Source: Morchella semilibera (lineage: Eukaryota > Ascomycota > Pezizomycetes > Pezizales > Morchellaceae). Taken from it: 64,000 bases of DNA. Made by a program: the position numbers and the translations under genes. The notes under the pieces were generated by a model, which saw nothing but the letters and a program-made list of their open reading frames with translations, had not been told where the DNA came from and did no database searches. The stretch spans positions 1,262,001 through 1,326,000 of the forward strand of contig WBVU01000004.1 of the NCBI GenBank assembly GCA_009192285.1, written 5' to 3'. Positions 25,169 to 36,127 of the stretch are shown in pieces (within the stretch, counting starts at the first letter, position 1; the number at the start of each line of letters is the position of its first letter).

Positions 25169-25570
25169 CCCCCCACCATCCTCACTTCCACCATCCTCAC
25201 TATCCCTCACCACCTACTTCCCCCCACCATCCTCACTTCCACCATCCTCACTATCCCTCACCACCTACTTCCCCCAACCATCCTCACTTCCACCATCCTC
25301 ACTATCCCTCACCACCTACTTCCCCCACCATTCACCATCCTCACTATCCCACCTACTTCCCCACCATCCTCACTTCCACCATCCTCACTATCCCTCACCA
25401 CCTACTTCCCCCACCATCCTCACTTCCACCATCCTCACTATCCTATCCCTCACCACCTACTCCCCCCCCACCATCCTCACTTCCACCATCCTCACTATCC
25501 CTCACCACCTACCCCCCCCACCATCCTCACTTCCACCAACTCCGACCCAATATCCCTCACCACCCACTTC
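25169..25570. repeat. 51-bp minisatellite, about 7-8 units
   Basis: C-rich tandem repeat with core CACCATCCTCACTTCCACCA followed by TCCTCACTATCCCTCACCAC and CTACTTCCCCC. Several units are nearly identical, others shortened or rearranged. It creates overlapping spurious open frames rich in Pro, His, Leu and Ser. Unit-length changes indicate slippage or unequal crossing over. Confidence 0.9.
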
Positions 25571-26348
25571 CTCTCAAAGTACCCCCCATCACCCTAAAAA
25601 CCAACCCTATGTCCCCACAAGAGCTGCAACCCCATCCCCCGCCAACACTAACACAACCCCCACCCCGCAGCCACTCCCCCTCCAAACCCACGACAGCACC
25701 TAGGACCCCCCTTCAGAGGAGATAGGCACATAGGTAGGCAACACACAGCACCCCCGGGAACATCCCGTAGCCATGCAGGACGCGATGCGCCCATATGGCG
25801 GTAAGTACTTAAGCAGATGGCTTCACGAGCCCACAAAAGAAGGGACCCTTCCACCGGATATGTACGAGTGATACACTGTGTCCGGGACGGAAAACGGAAA
25901 GTAGAGCACAATAATAGCCTTGAACCCCCACCCCCCCCCACCCGTCTAGGACCCTTTCTTCAAAAAAGACGATTGCACTCTCTCGCGGCCCAGAGCGACA
26001 ACGCTTGTGCAGGTTGATAAGGGGGAGGGCGTATTCACCAGATATCACTCGGACAAACTTGCCAAGCCATCCCAATTAGGCGTAGAGCTCCCTTTGTGTA
26101 GAGTAGGTAGACGCTAGTATTAGATTATTAAAAGCACTCAAACCTACATCCACATATAGAAAGTAGACCATCCTTTTATTACAACAATTCTACCTTGGTA
26201 TGGTATATAATTAATCGCACAAAAAACACCCCAGTTCCCAAACAAACCAACAAAGGATATAAAAGAGAAAAGTGAAAGAAAAGAAAAAAGGAATCATCCA
26301 AACCATGTGACTACATGAACCAACCACACACTCTACCTAAATCTAGAT
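25571..26348. other. Intergenic, C-rich then AT-rich
   Basis: C/A-rich sequence continues to about 25700, then an ordinary AT-rich 3' flank of the minus-strand hydrolase gene. No gene is supported. Confidence 0.5.
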
Positions 26349-27978
26349 CTATTGCTGCTGCTGTTGCTCCGCTCGCCTCCTCTCCCTCACCTCCACATCC
26401 CTCATCTCCTCGCTCACAAGCTCATTAAACTCCTCCCACCCATCCAGATACAAATGATGTCCGGCACCCTTTACAATCTGTACCTTTGCCTCGCCTCCCT
26501 TCCCCTTCCTATCGCCCCTCCACTCCTCGCCCCCCAGATATCCGGCGCTCTTCTCCTCCGGTATTGGCGTCGCGCGGATCTTCTCCTCCGCCGCAAAGCC
26601 CCCTGCAATATCCATCCAGTCCATCTCGCCATACATCCACACGCTCGGCGTGCCGACCAGCTTCTGCGCTGCCCAGATGACCGGGCGGCGCGCGTGCGCG
26701 CCGGGAGCGAGCACATAGGCGAGTGCGTACTCGCCACTACCGCGCTGCCGGAACAGGCTGTAGGCGTAGTCGTGTAGCGCAGTAGATTCTTCGGGAGGCA
26801 GCTGGTTGAAGCGGCGAGAGCTCCAACCGGAGACGAGGCGAGGGCCGAGGGGGCCAGACCAGCGTATGATGCTGAAGGGACTGATGTTGGCTTCCCAGAG
26901 GTAGACGAGCCATTTTGGGAGGGGCCTGCGGGGCTTTGCGTTTAGTTTTTTGGTAGTAGCGTCAGGGGCGGCGGCGCTAGAGGAGGAGGGGAGATCGGTG
27001 GTGGAGCGGGAGTGCAGGTTGTTTGAAGATGAGGAGCCCTGGGGAACTTTGAGGGTGTCGGGGATGTTGGGGTTGGAGCGGGTTGCTTCGTCTTGCGTTT
27101 GGAGGTACTCGTCTTGGAGGTTTGACTTTGCGTCGGCGTCGGGGAGGTCCTCGCGCACGGCATAGGGGTCCTCGGGGATACCGACGGGCGACGCCAGGAT
27201 TAGCTTGTTGACTCGGTCCTTGTACTTGAGTGTGTAGCGCACCGACAGGTACCCGCCGAACGAGTGTCCCAGCAGCGTGAAGTGCTCAATGCCACGAATT
27301 TTGCGCCATTCCTCTAGCGCATCAATGAACCAGTCCTCGGCCTCGGTGATCTTTCCCTCCGTGTCCTTTGAGCTGATGCAGAAGGGCGGGCGTGAGCTGC
27401 GGCCGTAGCCTAACAGATCAAGGGACCAGACCTTCCAGCCCGCACGCCGAGAGAGCATATCGTAGTTGCGGTAGAAGAAGCCGAGACCGGCGCCGTAGCC
27501 GTGCAGCATGACGAGATGATGCTTGGGCTCGCCCTCGGCGGTGCGTGTCACGCTGAACTCGTTAATGATACGGTTCTTGCCGGAGAGGGGGACCATGTTG
27601 GAGGCGCATTCGCGGGGGCCGTAAGGGTCGGCGGCTGGCGGTGTGGCGGTGGCGGCAGTATGACCATCTTTGGGGGTGAGTGCTGGGAGAGGCTTTTTAT
27701 TGAATGGGAGGAAGCCGAGGACGGCGGCTTCGGCGGCGGCTGGTGAAACAGCAGTCCACTGAAGTGAGAATTGTTAGTAGCTGATTTGAAGCTTCATTGA
27801 GTTATGTGGGGGGGGGGGGGGGGTTTACCCATTGACTAAAGCCTTCCTTATAGCCCATGGGGAAAAGGTTGTTTGGGAATTTGATACCAGCCCTTGCAGT
27901 GTCGGGATTGGCAGTTCCTTGGGTTTCGGCCCCCCGTCCGGAGGCGAGGGGACTCTGTTGGGTTCGTGCCTCGGGCAT
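26349..27978 (-). CDS. Alpha/beta hydrolase of the CGI-58/ABHD5-Cld1 family (probable mitochondrial phospholipase)
   Basis: Exons on the minus strand: 27978-27829 and 27758-26349, with a 70-nt intron containing a 17-C run. From the ATG at 27978 the product is 519 residues. Features seen: YKEGFSQWW across the splice; oxyanion region VMLHGYGAGLGFFYRN; nucleophile elbow GHSFGGYLS near 213; C-terminal HHLYLD near 484, the HX4D motif of this family; and a glutamine run at the very end. Yeast homologues (Cld1, Ict1, Ecm18) deacylate cardiolipin or phospholipids in mitochondria. The frame stays open upstream to about 28160 and encodes an Arg/Ser-rich, acid-poor stretch resembling a transit peptide, but no ATG is found there. 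A further 5' exon is therefore possible. Confidence 0.88.
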
Positions 27979-28159
27979 GAGACCGTTTGGTGGGTTCGGG
28001 GCTATGAACCCGTGTTGGTGACGACGGAAGAGAGAGTAGTGGCTGTCGAGGCGGCTGAAGACGAACGGAGCTGTGAAGCCGAGCGAGAATGCCGACGAAA
28101 GGCGAAGAAGATTTGTAGGATGGGAGTAGGACGGTGGACGCAGCTTGACTGCTAGAAGA

Positions 28160-29084
28160 TGTGAGCTCTAAGGGCCACTGGGGAGGAGTGGTGGCCGTAT
28201 ATATATGTGTGTATGGGGGGGGGGGGGGGAGTGTGGGGGGAGGGACGGAGGAATAGAGATCCACACGGCAGACGGGGGAATTCAAGGCCGTCTAGAAGGG
28301 CAAGGCAACTAGATACAGTATGTATGTATCTATCTCTGGCTGGTTGGGTATCTGATTTAGATAGAGTTAGAGAATATAGATAGAGATATAGAGAGGCTGT
28401 GGATCTGTGATTACAATTCAAGTAAGCTGGTGGGGGAGAGGATGATGATGGTTGGGGGGGGAGGAGGAGGAGTGCTTCTGCCAGCTCTTCTGCTTCTTCT
28501 TTTGGACACAGAAATACGACGACGACGACAACGTCTCAGTCAAGAATCGGAATCCCGTTGTTGTTGTGGCTTGTGCCATACATCATACAGCAAATGCGCC
28601 GCCTTGTGGTGTGGCGCTCGCTGCTTAAATGCTTAAATGCTTAACTCCGGCCCGTGTTACACAGAATCTGACAGTCGGTGCGGCCTTACTTTACATAACC
28701 CTCCGAATGGTGGAAAATACAACATGCTTCTCTATACATTAATTTGAAAGGGGGCTGTGGGGGCTGTGCTTTAAATATCAATCAATGAATACTCTCTCTA
28801 CGCATAAGAAGGCGAGGAAAATATCGTACATATGTAGGTCAAGTAGGTAGCATTAGTAGATTAACGTGAGGCGAGCAGCAGTAGATAGAGTAGGGCGCAC
28901 AGCAGTGGTTAACGGTACCTCCGGCTCTATCTCCGTCTGATGCTTGCCTCTCATCTCCCTTCCCCCCCCCTTGGCCTCATGTCTCACTCAAACTCCCATC
29001 CGAGTATTCAAAGGCTTCCAAACATATCAAAAACTCCATAAAATTAATTAAGAATACATTTACACTGCCAAACGGCCAAAAAGC
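28160..29084. other. Intergenic with G-rich and TATA-like tracts
   Basis: Promoter side of the hydrolase gene. It contains a G tract (about 28216-28229), repeated TATAGATAG-like stretches (about 28370-28395) and a purine-rich tract at 28430-28475. No gene is supported. Confidence 0.5.
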
Positions 29085-30080
29085 TCAAACTCCATCCTCT
29101 CTAGCCCTTGGACCACCGAGAATTTCACCAACCATGTCTGAACCAGGTGGAAAAAGATAGGCCCTCCTCATGTTAGCTAAGACAGCCTGCCGGAAGTGCC
29201 AGCGCAAAAGTTGATCAGCTGGTCGATGGTCATCGCCATTTGAAAAGATGAGGTGTTTCCCAGCTATGCCATATCCATCTTTATCGAAGCAGATGATTTT
29301 ATAGTTATGCCAGTGAAAGTTTTTTTATATCAATAGTTAATATTACCATGAAAAAAAAACGGTAATTATACGTCTAGGTTAATCATCGTAATTATCAAAA
29401 AGTGCGTGCATGCCTGCATCCAGCAATAGCCCATTCTTAACGGAGTTGATCGATCCCCCAGTGGTGCAGCGGCCGTAGTCATTGTCGATACAATGGCGCT
29501 CGTAAGCCGAAGGAAACATGTGTGCAGCCTAGAAACCCGTCTAGGAACCTCGAGCACTGACTGCCCTGCGTCCTGTGATAACACACCGCTGATCACACTC
29601 ACGAGAAGCACCACGGAACACTGTGACATTACTAGCAACTGAAAGCGTACGGACCAGCCAAAGCTCATTGCTGCCTGTAATGGAACCTGTTGAGACTCAG
29701 CTAATAGGCCCTTTGCGCAAAAGGCCCCAGATCCAAATTCCGGTAACCTAATTGGCGCCGATCTTCCCAACAACCAATCGTACAAGTAGAGTCTGGAGCC
29801 AGCTCTACCTGCGCAAAGGGTCAAGTAGGCGAAGTGCACGTATAGAAGAAAGAAACCTACCACTGGTGAGAATGTATTAATTCCCGGATTGGAGTGCCTG
29901 CGAGCCATCCCTCTGAACCATCAGTCCACCTTCGTCTTATGAAAAGAAATCGGCATCAATTACAAAGATACAGATAATCCCCACCATCGAATAGAAGTTG
30001 GCGTTGGTCACACCGTTTGTGAAAATGAGACCTCCGAACACTGTAGTCCGATCGTGAGCGTTGTACATAAATGTGGACAT
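29085..30080 (-). pseudogene. Decayed HNH-endonuclease-domain gene with preserved intron
   Basis: A complete but broken gene on the minus strand. The N-terminal block starts at ATG 30080 and reads VFGGLIFTNGVTNANFYSMV; its frame is broken by TAA at 29937-29939 and again by TAA at 29877-29879. A 52-nt intron with intact borders (GTAGGT...GCGCAG, 29860-29809) follows. The HNH core lies in one frame: RCVITGRR, two TAG stops (29541-29543 and 29529-29531), then AAHMFPSAYERH, SINSVKNGLLLDAGMHALFD, and a TAA at 29379-29381. The C-terminal part (YKIICFDKDGYGIAGKHL, then LLRWHFRQAVLANM) continues in another frame to TGA at 29085. The H...N...H arrangement (AHMFP, KNGLLL, MHALFD) identifies the fold. 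The family assignment rests on remembered fungal HNH proteins, not on a search. Confidence 0.8.
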
Positions 30081-30562
30081 TGCGCTCTGCTGAACGATCC
30101 TTAGCCGGGGTGTAGCATTTCATGTGGAAGAATAAAGGATTAAGTGAGAATTAAAAGGTGGGTAAAGGCCTACTTATCAATTATGATCTGGAGAATGAGG
30201 CTCTCTACTGGTGTGGTACACCAGAATGCAGATAACACACACACACCCATCGACTATTGTTACACCAAGGTTCCTTCTTCTTCTTCTGCTTCCGTGTGCC
30301 CATTCGTACCAGGGTTTCAATAGTGGAACAGGTAATATTTCCTTGACTGCCAACTGCTGCTGCCGGCCGAGAAGGCAAGTGAGATCAGAACAAGAGGAAC
30401 AAGAGAAGAAGGAAAGAAGGAAAGCGCGCACGGCGACGACCACTCTTTATGTGCCCATTCAAGCATTCCCGCACCACCACCACCATTACCCATTACCACA
30501 TTACCACATTTACCACCACCACAACCGTTATTACCTGTACCCGCTACAACCACCGCACCACA

Positions 30563-30604
30563 ACCACCACCACCACCACCACCACCACCACCACCACCAC
30601 CACC
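30563..30604. repeat. (CAC)n microsatellite
   Basis: About 14 trinucleotide units. It gives poly-His, poly-Thr or poly-Gly in spurious frames. Confidence 0.95.
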
Positions 30605-30776
30605 GTCATCGTTCCCTACACAGTAATCCAATCCACATGCATAAATCGCGGATTCCGATCATGTTCGGTCCGTATACGTAGTCGGCGTTTTTCACATGTA
30701 TCTACTAAATACAATATCTTATCTGTCTACATAATCTACATACATCATACTTCATACACCGTACATCTCCATACAT

Positions 30777-30803
30777 CTCCATCCATCCATCCATCCATCC
30801 ATC
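30777..30803. repeat. (CATC)n microsatellite
   Basis: About six tetranucleotide units in tandem. Confidence 0.9.
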
Positions 30804-31257
30804 AATACTACACACATAAACATACACGTTTTATCTATCTGCCATAGATAGAGAGATCCGACACTCTGCCCTCTCTACCCTAACTGCTCTTACTTCTCTA
30901 ACCGCCCCCTTTGCTGCCCTTGCTGCTGGTACTGTATGTACTGCGATAGATACTGCGTCTGCTAAGTGACACCGTTTCATCCTTCGCTCGTGTGTGTGTG
31001 TGTTGTCGTTTTCTTTGCATGGTCCATCGTGGCCATCGAGACATTTCATCTTCTTTTTTAGCCAGTCCAGTGCTAGAATCTCTAGACATCTTTAATTTCT
31101 TTCCATCCATCCCTCATCTCTCCATATCATCCTACACCGTACTCAACTTCCGATTCTGGTCCCCTCCTCCCGTGGCGTTACTCAGACATTCTACTTTCTC
31201 ACAAACCACACACCCCTCCCCCTCTCACACACCCCACATCCATCTTACTCTTCCACG

Positions 31258-31386
31258 AGCGAGTGAGCGAGTGTGCATGAGTGAATGTGAATGAGTGTGA
31301 GTGTGAGTGTGAGTGAGTGAGTGAGTGTGTGTGTGTGAGTGTGTGTGTGTGTATGTGCGTGAGTGAGTGTGAGTGAGAGTGTGTGC
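31258..31386. repeat. GA/GT-rich degenerate microsatellite
   Basis: Mixed GAGT, GTGT and GTGA units over about 130 bp, just upstream of the SPO7 leader. Confidence 0.85.
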
Positions 31387-31503
31387 AGCATCTCTTGCTG
31401 ATCTTGGTGCGCCTGCCTGCCTGCCTGTCTGCCTGTTTCTCCTCTATCCTCATCTCCTTCCACCCCCCTCCCCCTCCCTCCCTCTTCTCCCCTCCCCCAC
31501 ACA

Positions 31504-32847
31504 ATGACGTTGTCATCCCCCGGTCCTGAGACCCCGGAAAGCATTGATCTTGCAGTTAAAGGATCTCTTCCAGTTCGCTCCTCCCTATCTCCTCCGTCCG
31601 TGATTCCTAAACCTCCCCCAGCACCTCCCGGGAACCCCCTCGACTACGCCCCAAACTCACCCAATCAGGTCTACCTCAACCTTCTCATCCTCGAGGCCTC
31701 CCTGCGCAGCCAATACCTACATCACCTTACCCGTCGCCGCAAGTTCACCTTCTTCATCATAATCCTCGTCCTCTGGAACGCGTACTTCCTACACCGCATC
31801 TTCCACCTCGGTGGTTCGCCCTATTACTACATCTACCACCTCGAATGGCTCGGTCTTCTCGGTGGCTGCGTAACCGCCGCCCTCTACTATGCTACAGGTC
31901 TCTACGAAAAGACTATTGTTGAACCGCGTCGCTTCGTCTCTACCGCCAACCGCGGCCTCCGTGGTTTCAACGTCAAGCTCGTCAAGGTCCCCTTCTCAAC
32001 GACCCAATGGATCGTCTGGTGGTGGAATTGGTACACCTTCCCTACACCGCCGCCCCCGCGCAAACCCCCCTCCACTCTATCCCGTCGCCTCTCTGCAAAC
32101 ACCGCAAAGCCTCGCCGGCTAAGCTCAAACACCCCGCGCAAGGCCGCCGCCGCACAAGCAGCCGAGCACGCCCACCGCCACACACCTTCCATTGCATCCA
32201 GTGCGATGGGCCGCACGTCGTCACAGCTCGCCCCGCACCCCGAGGAAGCAATGGAGGACGACCCCACCGACGAGATCGAGGAATACCTTACGGGCGGGCT
32301 CCATCTCAAGCTCGTCATCCTACCAAAGCGCTTTAGCGCGACGTTCCGCGAAGAGTGGGAAAACTACCGCACAGAGTACTGGGACAAGGAGAACAAGTCG
32401 CGCCACAAGCGGCGCAAGGCCGTCAAGCGTTGGTACTGGCCCCTGATGCACCTATGGGGGCGTAAGAAGGAGGATATACCTGCCAACACGGCCACCGGCT
32501 CCCCGGCCGTGCGGGTGCGGCGCGCCTCCGTGGCGTCGGAGAGACGGTCCCCGAGTGTGTCATCACGTGCCGGAACGCCGGAGTCGGAGGGGACGCCGAC
32601 GAAGCGCCGCGGCGGGAGCTTCATTACGAAGCGGAGGCCGAATATGGCGCCGGGTTTAGTCCCAGGAGGAAAGGGCGGCGATGTGTCAGATTCAGGATCA
32701 GCGGCGGGCACGGAGGGGCGCAGCGATAGCTCTACGGTTATAGATAGGAGCCCTTCCAGTGCTGGGAAAGGGAAACGGAAGACGGGGGCGAAGGGTAAAG
32801 GACGGGGGCGAAAGACAGTAATTGCAGGGAGCAGCGCTGATGGATGA
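31504..32847 (+). CDS. SPO7: Spo7-like regulatory subunit of the Nem1-Spo7 phosphatase
   Basis: Single exon, 447 residues. Spo7 binds Nem1 at the nuclear envelope/ER. The complex dephosphorylates the lipin Pah1 and so controls phosphatidate use and nuclear membrane growth. Seen here: a Pro-rich N-terminus; the family core YLNLLILEASLRSQYLHHL; a first membrane helix (FTFFIIILVLWNAYFLHRIF); the GGSPYYYIYHLEWLGLLGG loop and second helix; and RRFVSTANRGLRGFNVKLVK. The long C-terminal half is basic, Ser/Arg-rich and low-complexity, ending in KGKRKTGAKGKGRGRK. It exceeds the yeast protein because of this tail, as is usual in filamentous fungi. The third positions are GC-rich relative to flanking DNA. 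Confidence 0.92.
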   Translation: MTLSSPGPETPESIDLAVKGSLPVRSSLSPPSVIPKPPPAPPGNPLDYAPNSPNQVYLNLLILEASLRSQYLHHLTRRRKFTFFIIILVLWNAYFLHRIFHLGGSPYYYIYHLEWLGLLGGCVTAALYYATGLYEKTIVEPRRFVSTANRGLRGFNVKLVKVPFSTTQWIVWWWNWYTFPTPPPPRKPPSTLSRRLSANTAKPRRLSSNTPRKAAAAQAAEHAHRHTPSIASSAMGRTSSQLAPHPEEAMEDDPTDEIEEYLTGGLHLKLVILPKRFSATFREEWENYRTEYWDKENKSRHKRRKAVKRWYWPLMHLWGRKKEDIPANTATGSPAVRVRRASVASERRSPSVSSRAGTPESEGTPTKRRGGSFITKRRPNMAPGLVPGGKGGDVSDSGSAAGTEGRSDSSTVIDRSPSSAGKGKRKTGAKGKGRGRKTVIAGSSADG

Positions 32848-33636
32848 CAAAGGCTTCCAAAACTCTGTTTTTTTTTTTAAATTTTCTATATCACTTATTT
32901 TTTTTATACGGCTAGCAACAGCAGCAATGATGGTGGGCGAGCGGCTGTGGGCTGTGGGGGTTTTGTAGGCGCTTTTTTGTTTCGATTCTTGTTTTTTTAT
33001 TTCCGTAGTTCTTTTTATTGTTGAAGCATTGGTTTTCTTTTTTTCATACGTTTTTACACTTTTCTTCTAAAAATGTGCTGGAAGGGCGGACCGGGGGGGG
33101 GGATATATCTAGACGGGGATGTTTTTTTTTGTTTGTAGAAAGTGGCATTATGGGGGGGACTTGATATCAACTATCATGGGTTTGGACGGACTTTGGTTGT
33201 GTGGACGAGCGAGTGATAGTTCATGACGTAATTATAAGTGTTTTATACCTTGAGTTGGATGGTGCTACTACATGTAGTATTATAAATAATAACCTTTAAG
33301 CTTTAATGGCAGAGGTATAGAGGTCTGGAGGTTTAGAAAGAGAGTGGGAATGTAGTAGAGTAAATGCTATGGCTTCATTGGTGGTGGTGTTTATAGTTAC
33401 TATTTCTACCCTGCCGGCGCATTGGAGGAGGGGGGTGGGGGGTGGGCAAGAGTGGGGTGGGTGAGTGTGTGTGTGTTTGTTGCATCACAGAATATCACTC
33501 TGCTCCTACCCTCCCTCCCCCCTCGGCCTACCACAATCACATGTCAGCTAGACACATGTATAATCTCCAACCCGCCCCGCCCCGCCCCACCCAGCTACAT
33601 AAGCAGCCCTGGAGACTTTCCCCTAACCCCGTAGTA
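32848..33636. other. Intergenic after SPO7
   Basis: T-rich and G-rich 3' flank, with CCGCCCCGCCCC-like and TG-rich stretches. No gene is supported. Confidence 0.5.
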
Positions 33637-33855
33637 CAGTGGCGGACACACACAGAACCGACCATCAAACTACATGTATCCCCACCCACCCACTAACCTC
33701 CAACACCACAACACCCGTCCAGGAAGAAAGCCCTTGTGTAAAATAGTTCTGTTATGTACCTACTCTCAACAGTCCTACAGAAGGGGTTTCGAAATATCAC
33801 TTCCCCATAGCCTATAGAACAGCATGACTGAGGTCGGTTTGAGTGTCCGCCACTG
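33637..33855. mobile_element. 219-bp MITE with Tc1/mariner (pogo/Fot1)-type inverted repeats
   Basis: The left end is CAGTGGCGGACACACACAG AACCGACC (33637-33663). The right end (33832-33855) is the reverse complement, CAGTGGCGGACACTCAAACCGACC, with small length and base differences. Both ends abut a TA dinucleotide (33635-33636 and 33856-33857), the target duplication of this superfamily. CAGTG ends are typical of pogo/Fot1 elements. The interior has no transposase frame, so it is non-autonomous. Confidence 0.8.
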
Positions 33856-33857
33856 TA

Positions 33858-35485
33858 CCTACTCCACGGGCGGGCGGCACGCGCACGCACCGGGTGTCGT
33901 CGGCATTGTAATGACTGGCCATACTCACAGTCCCGCCGCGTATGTCTACATGTAGTAAATACTGTGGCGGTCTGGAGGTAGGGTGCCACCCATGGTCTGT
34001 GGTAGGTAGATCAGAGAGTGCCGGAGCGGGCATGTACCCTATGTAGCAAGCAAGTGGTAAACAGCGGGGGGGGGGTCTTGGCAGGGGGATAGATGTAATG
34101 CAGGGACTGGGCTGAAATCGTGGCTGAGACAGTGTGTGTGTGGGGTTGGGTTGGGTTGGGTTGGGTTTAAGTTGTCATGATGTATGAGTGGCTCGTGATC
34201 GATCCTGGATGGCTATGAGTCTGGGGACTACATGTTACATGTACGTACATGTGCGTGTATGTGCGTGCAGTGGGTGAGATATAGCGATAGAAGTTGCATC
34301 ATACATGTACATGTATGTATATATGGGGGTCCATGTAGTCTACAAGATCGGGCTCAAGCATTAACAGCAACAACAGCGGATGTCGGGCACAGGACTCCAG
34401 CAGAAAGATTCCTCAGATCTACATGATAAAGACTCAGCCTAGAAGATAGATGGATACGCCTGAGAAAATAATAATAAAAAAAAAAAAGGTTAGTCCACCA
34501 GGGGCAGGAATACAACCCACCCCCATGCGCGGCTGGGGAACCCTCTCCTTCACGACCACCCTATTTCCATTCCATACTACAACCACTAACCCACAGCCTC
34601 TCAACGCATGTCGGTAGCCACCTTCTTTGCTCCTTAACCTGGTGGCTTCAGTCCGGCCAAGAGGAACCCCCAGGTGATTAAACCCTTAATGACAGTTACC
34701 TTTACAGTCTACCACTCTCTTGGTCCATGGCCACAGAAAAAACTCCTTTATAATCTATCGAGCCACGTTTGACTCTGTCATACGGAAGAGCTAGAACCCA
34801 ATCCCCCCATCCAAAACCCCAACCAAACCCGTGACAATCCCCACAAACCCCCACGCATGCATGCACGCACGTGCCACCTCACACCGAGTGATACCCGATG
34901 CAAAAGCCCTAGCCCACGTCTCTCCGTCCCCCACCTGAACTCTACAATTTTTTTTTTTTACTCCAACCCAGGCAGGACCAGGGTAAAAAAAAAAATGTCT
35001 CAGAACTACTACTTTACAAATCCTACATCCTACATTCTATATTGCCTCGCAGCATCGAACCAAAAGGTGGCCGTGTGACGCTATCGCCTGAACACCGGAC
35101 CATCAACTAGGGTCGCGTAGCCAGTCATGGGCCAGGATTTTGGAAATATCTCCGGTACCCACCCCGGCACCCCTTCAAACCCAGAACCCAGGGTCCAGGA
35201 TCAGGAATCAAGAACCAAGATTTACCCATCACTATATATATATAGCCTACTATATATCACTACCAAGCTACCCGCCGTGATAGATAGATAAATGGATAGA
35301 TAGATACATGACTATACATCACATAACCACAAACCCACCACCCCCATGAGTAACCCATCAGCCTAGTACTACTAATAACTAATACAAATAATTACAACCT
35401 TCCCCCCTCGCTAGTCCACAATATAATAATTTATATAACTTCCCCCCCCACTTTCCCCCTGGTCCTCTCAACCCAGAAAGCGAAT
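33858..35485. other. Intergenic, repeat-rich
   Basis: It holds a short (TTGGG)n run (about 34145-34167), TACATGTA palindromes (34210-34320), a hairpin plus T-run on the minus strand near 34485-34560, and homopolymers at 34950-34995. No gene is supported. Confidence 0.5.
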
Positions 35486-35800
35486 ATGCTCCTCCATCTT
35501 GCCGCGCTCTCCACTTTCCTCCTCCTTCTCCCGATGATGCTCCTCTCCCTCCTCACTGCTGTCCTCACAACGCTCCTCTCCTCCGCCGTCCTCGGCGTTC
35601 GCCTGGCAGTGGGCTACTCGGGCCTCTTTATGGTCATGGTCCGGCGGTGCATCGGGGCCCTTTTATTCCCGCACATGGGGTATCAGGTGGTGGAGGGGGA
35701 GGAGGAGGGGGGGAGTCGCGTTTCGAACTGGCAGACTCCAGGCTTGTCAATTGCAGAACGACGACGGAGAGGGAGCTTGCGGTGGCGGTGGCTTCGTTAA
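35486..35800 (+). CDS. Hypothetical small membrane-anchored protein (104 aa)
   Basis: ATG at 35486. The N-terminal half is a long hydrophobic stretch (MLLHLAALSTFLLLLPMM and following Leu/Val/Ala-rich residues). It then changes to a charged Glu- and Arg-rich C-terminus with SIAERRRRGSLRWRW. A second open frame overlaps and runs to 35928 (contains VGRRRRSGAPMGAMRVDYG), so the true 3' end may be joined by an intron or frame change. No family was recognised; moderate to low support. Confidence 0.35.
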   Translation: MLLHLAALSTFLLLLPMMLLSLLTAVLTTLLSSAVLGVRLAVGYSGLFMVMVRRCIGALLFPHMGYQVVEGEEEGGSRVSNWQTPGLSIAERRRRGSLRWRWLR

Positions 35801-36127
35801 AGGTGAAGGTTATGAGTAGAAATGTGGGACGTAGGAGACGCTCGGGTGCGCCGATGGGGGCAATGAGGGTGGATTATGGGACTTTGTTGAGGTCACCAAA
35901 GGGGCGGGAGGATTCCTTTGGGAGATAGGATGGTAGTCTAGGGATTAATGGATAATGGTGAATGGGGGCAAACGTGATTAACAAACAACTGGGGGGTTTG
36001 GCGTTGTAATTCTCGTATTCTTCTTTCATAGCAATCATTCAAGCCATACAGTATCATTATAGTTGTCTCCGGGACAATACATGTGTGCATAAGCACATAA
36101 GCTACATCTAGCTCATACCAAAAATAA

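Larger units (their letters stand above)
30081..31503. other. Intergenic, rich in microsatellites; 5' leader of SPO7
   Basis: No gene is supported. It contains the repeats listed separately and a strongly pyrimidine-rich final 100 bp before the SPO7 start. Confidence 0.6.

Noticed and set aside
25169-25570. CRISPR-like array
   Set aside because: Units are contiguous tandem copies without unique spacers, in eukaryotic nuclear DNA.
25040-25725. Three overlapping 180-190-codon plus-strand frames rich in Pro, His, Leu and Ser
   Set aside because: They are readings of the 51-bp minisatellite and nearby C-rich DNA in three frames. The repeat explains the length without selection for coding.
29366-29908. 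180-residue minus-strand frame as an independent gene
   Set aside because: It runs through the HNH pseudogene in mixed frames. The recognisable HNH residues sit in a neighbouring frame, so this is not a separate protein.
30211-30847. Long frames with poly-His, poly-Thr or poly-Gly
   Set aside because: They depend on the (CAC)n microsatellite and lack any domain or splice support.
34145-34167. TTGGG repeats as an interstitial telomere
   Set aside because: Only about four units, and not the TTAGGG unit of most filamentous fungi. A simple repeat is enough.
34485-34570. tRNA-like minus-strand hairpin followed by a T run
   Set aside because: The B-box match is poor and no A box or acceptor arm was found.
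35647-35928. 93-residue plus-strand frame with a Gly run
   Set aside because: It overlaps the better-supported hydrophobic ORF and its start lies in low-complexity G-rich DNA. It may be part of a spliced 3' end but cannot stand alone.
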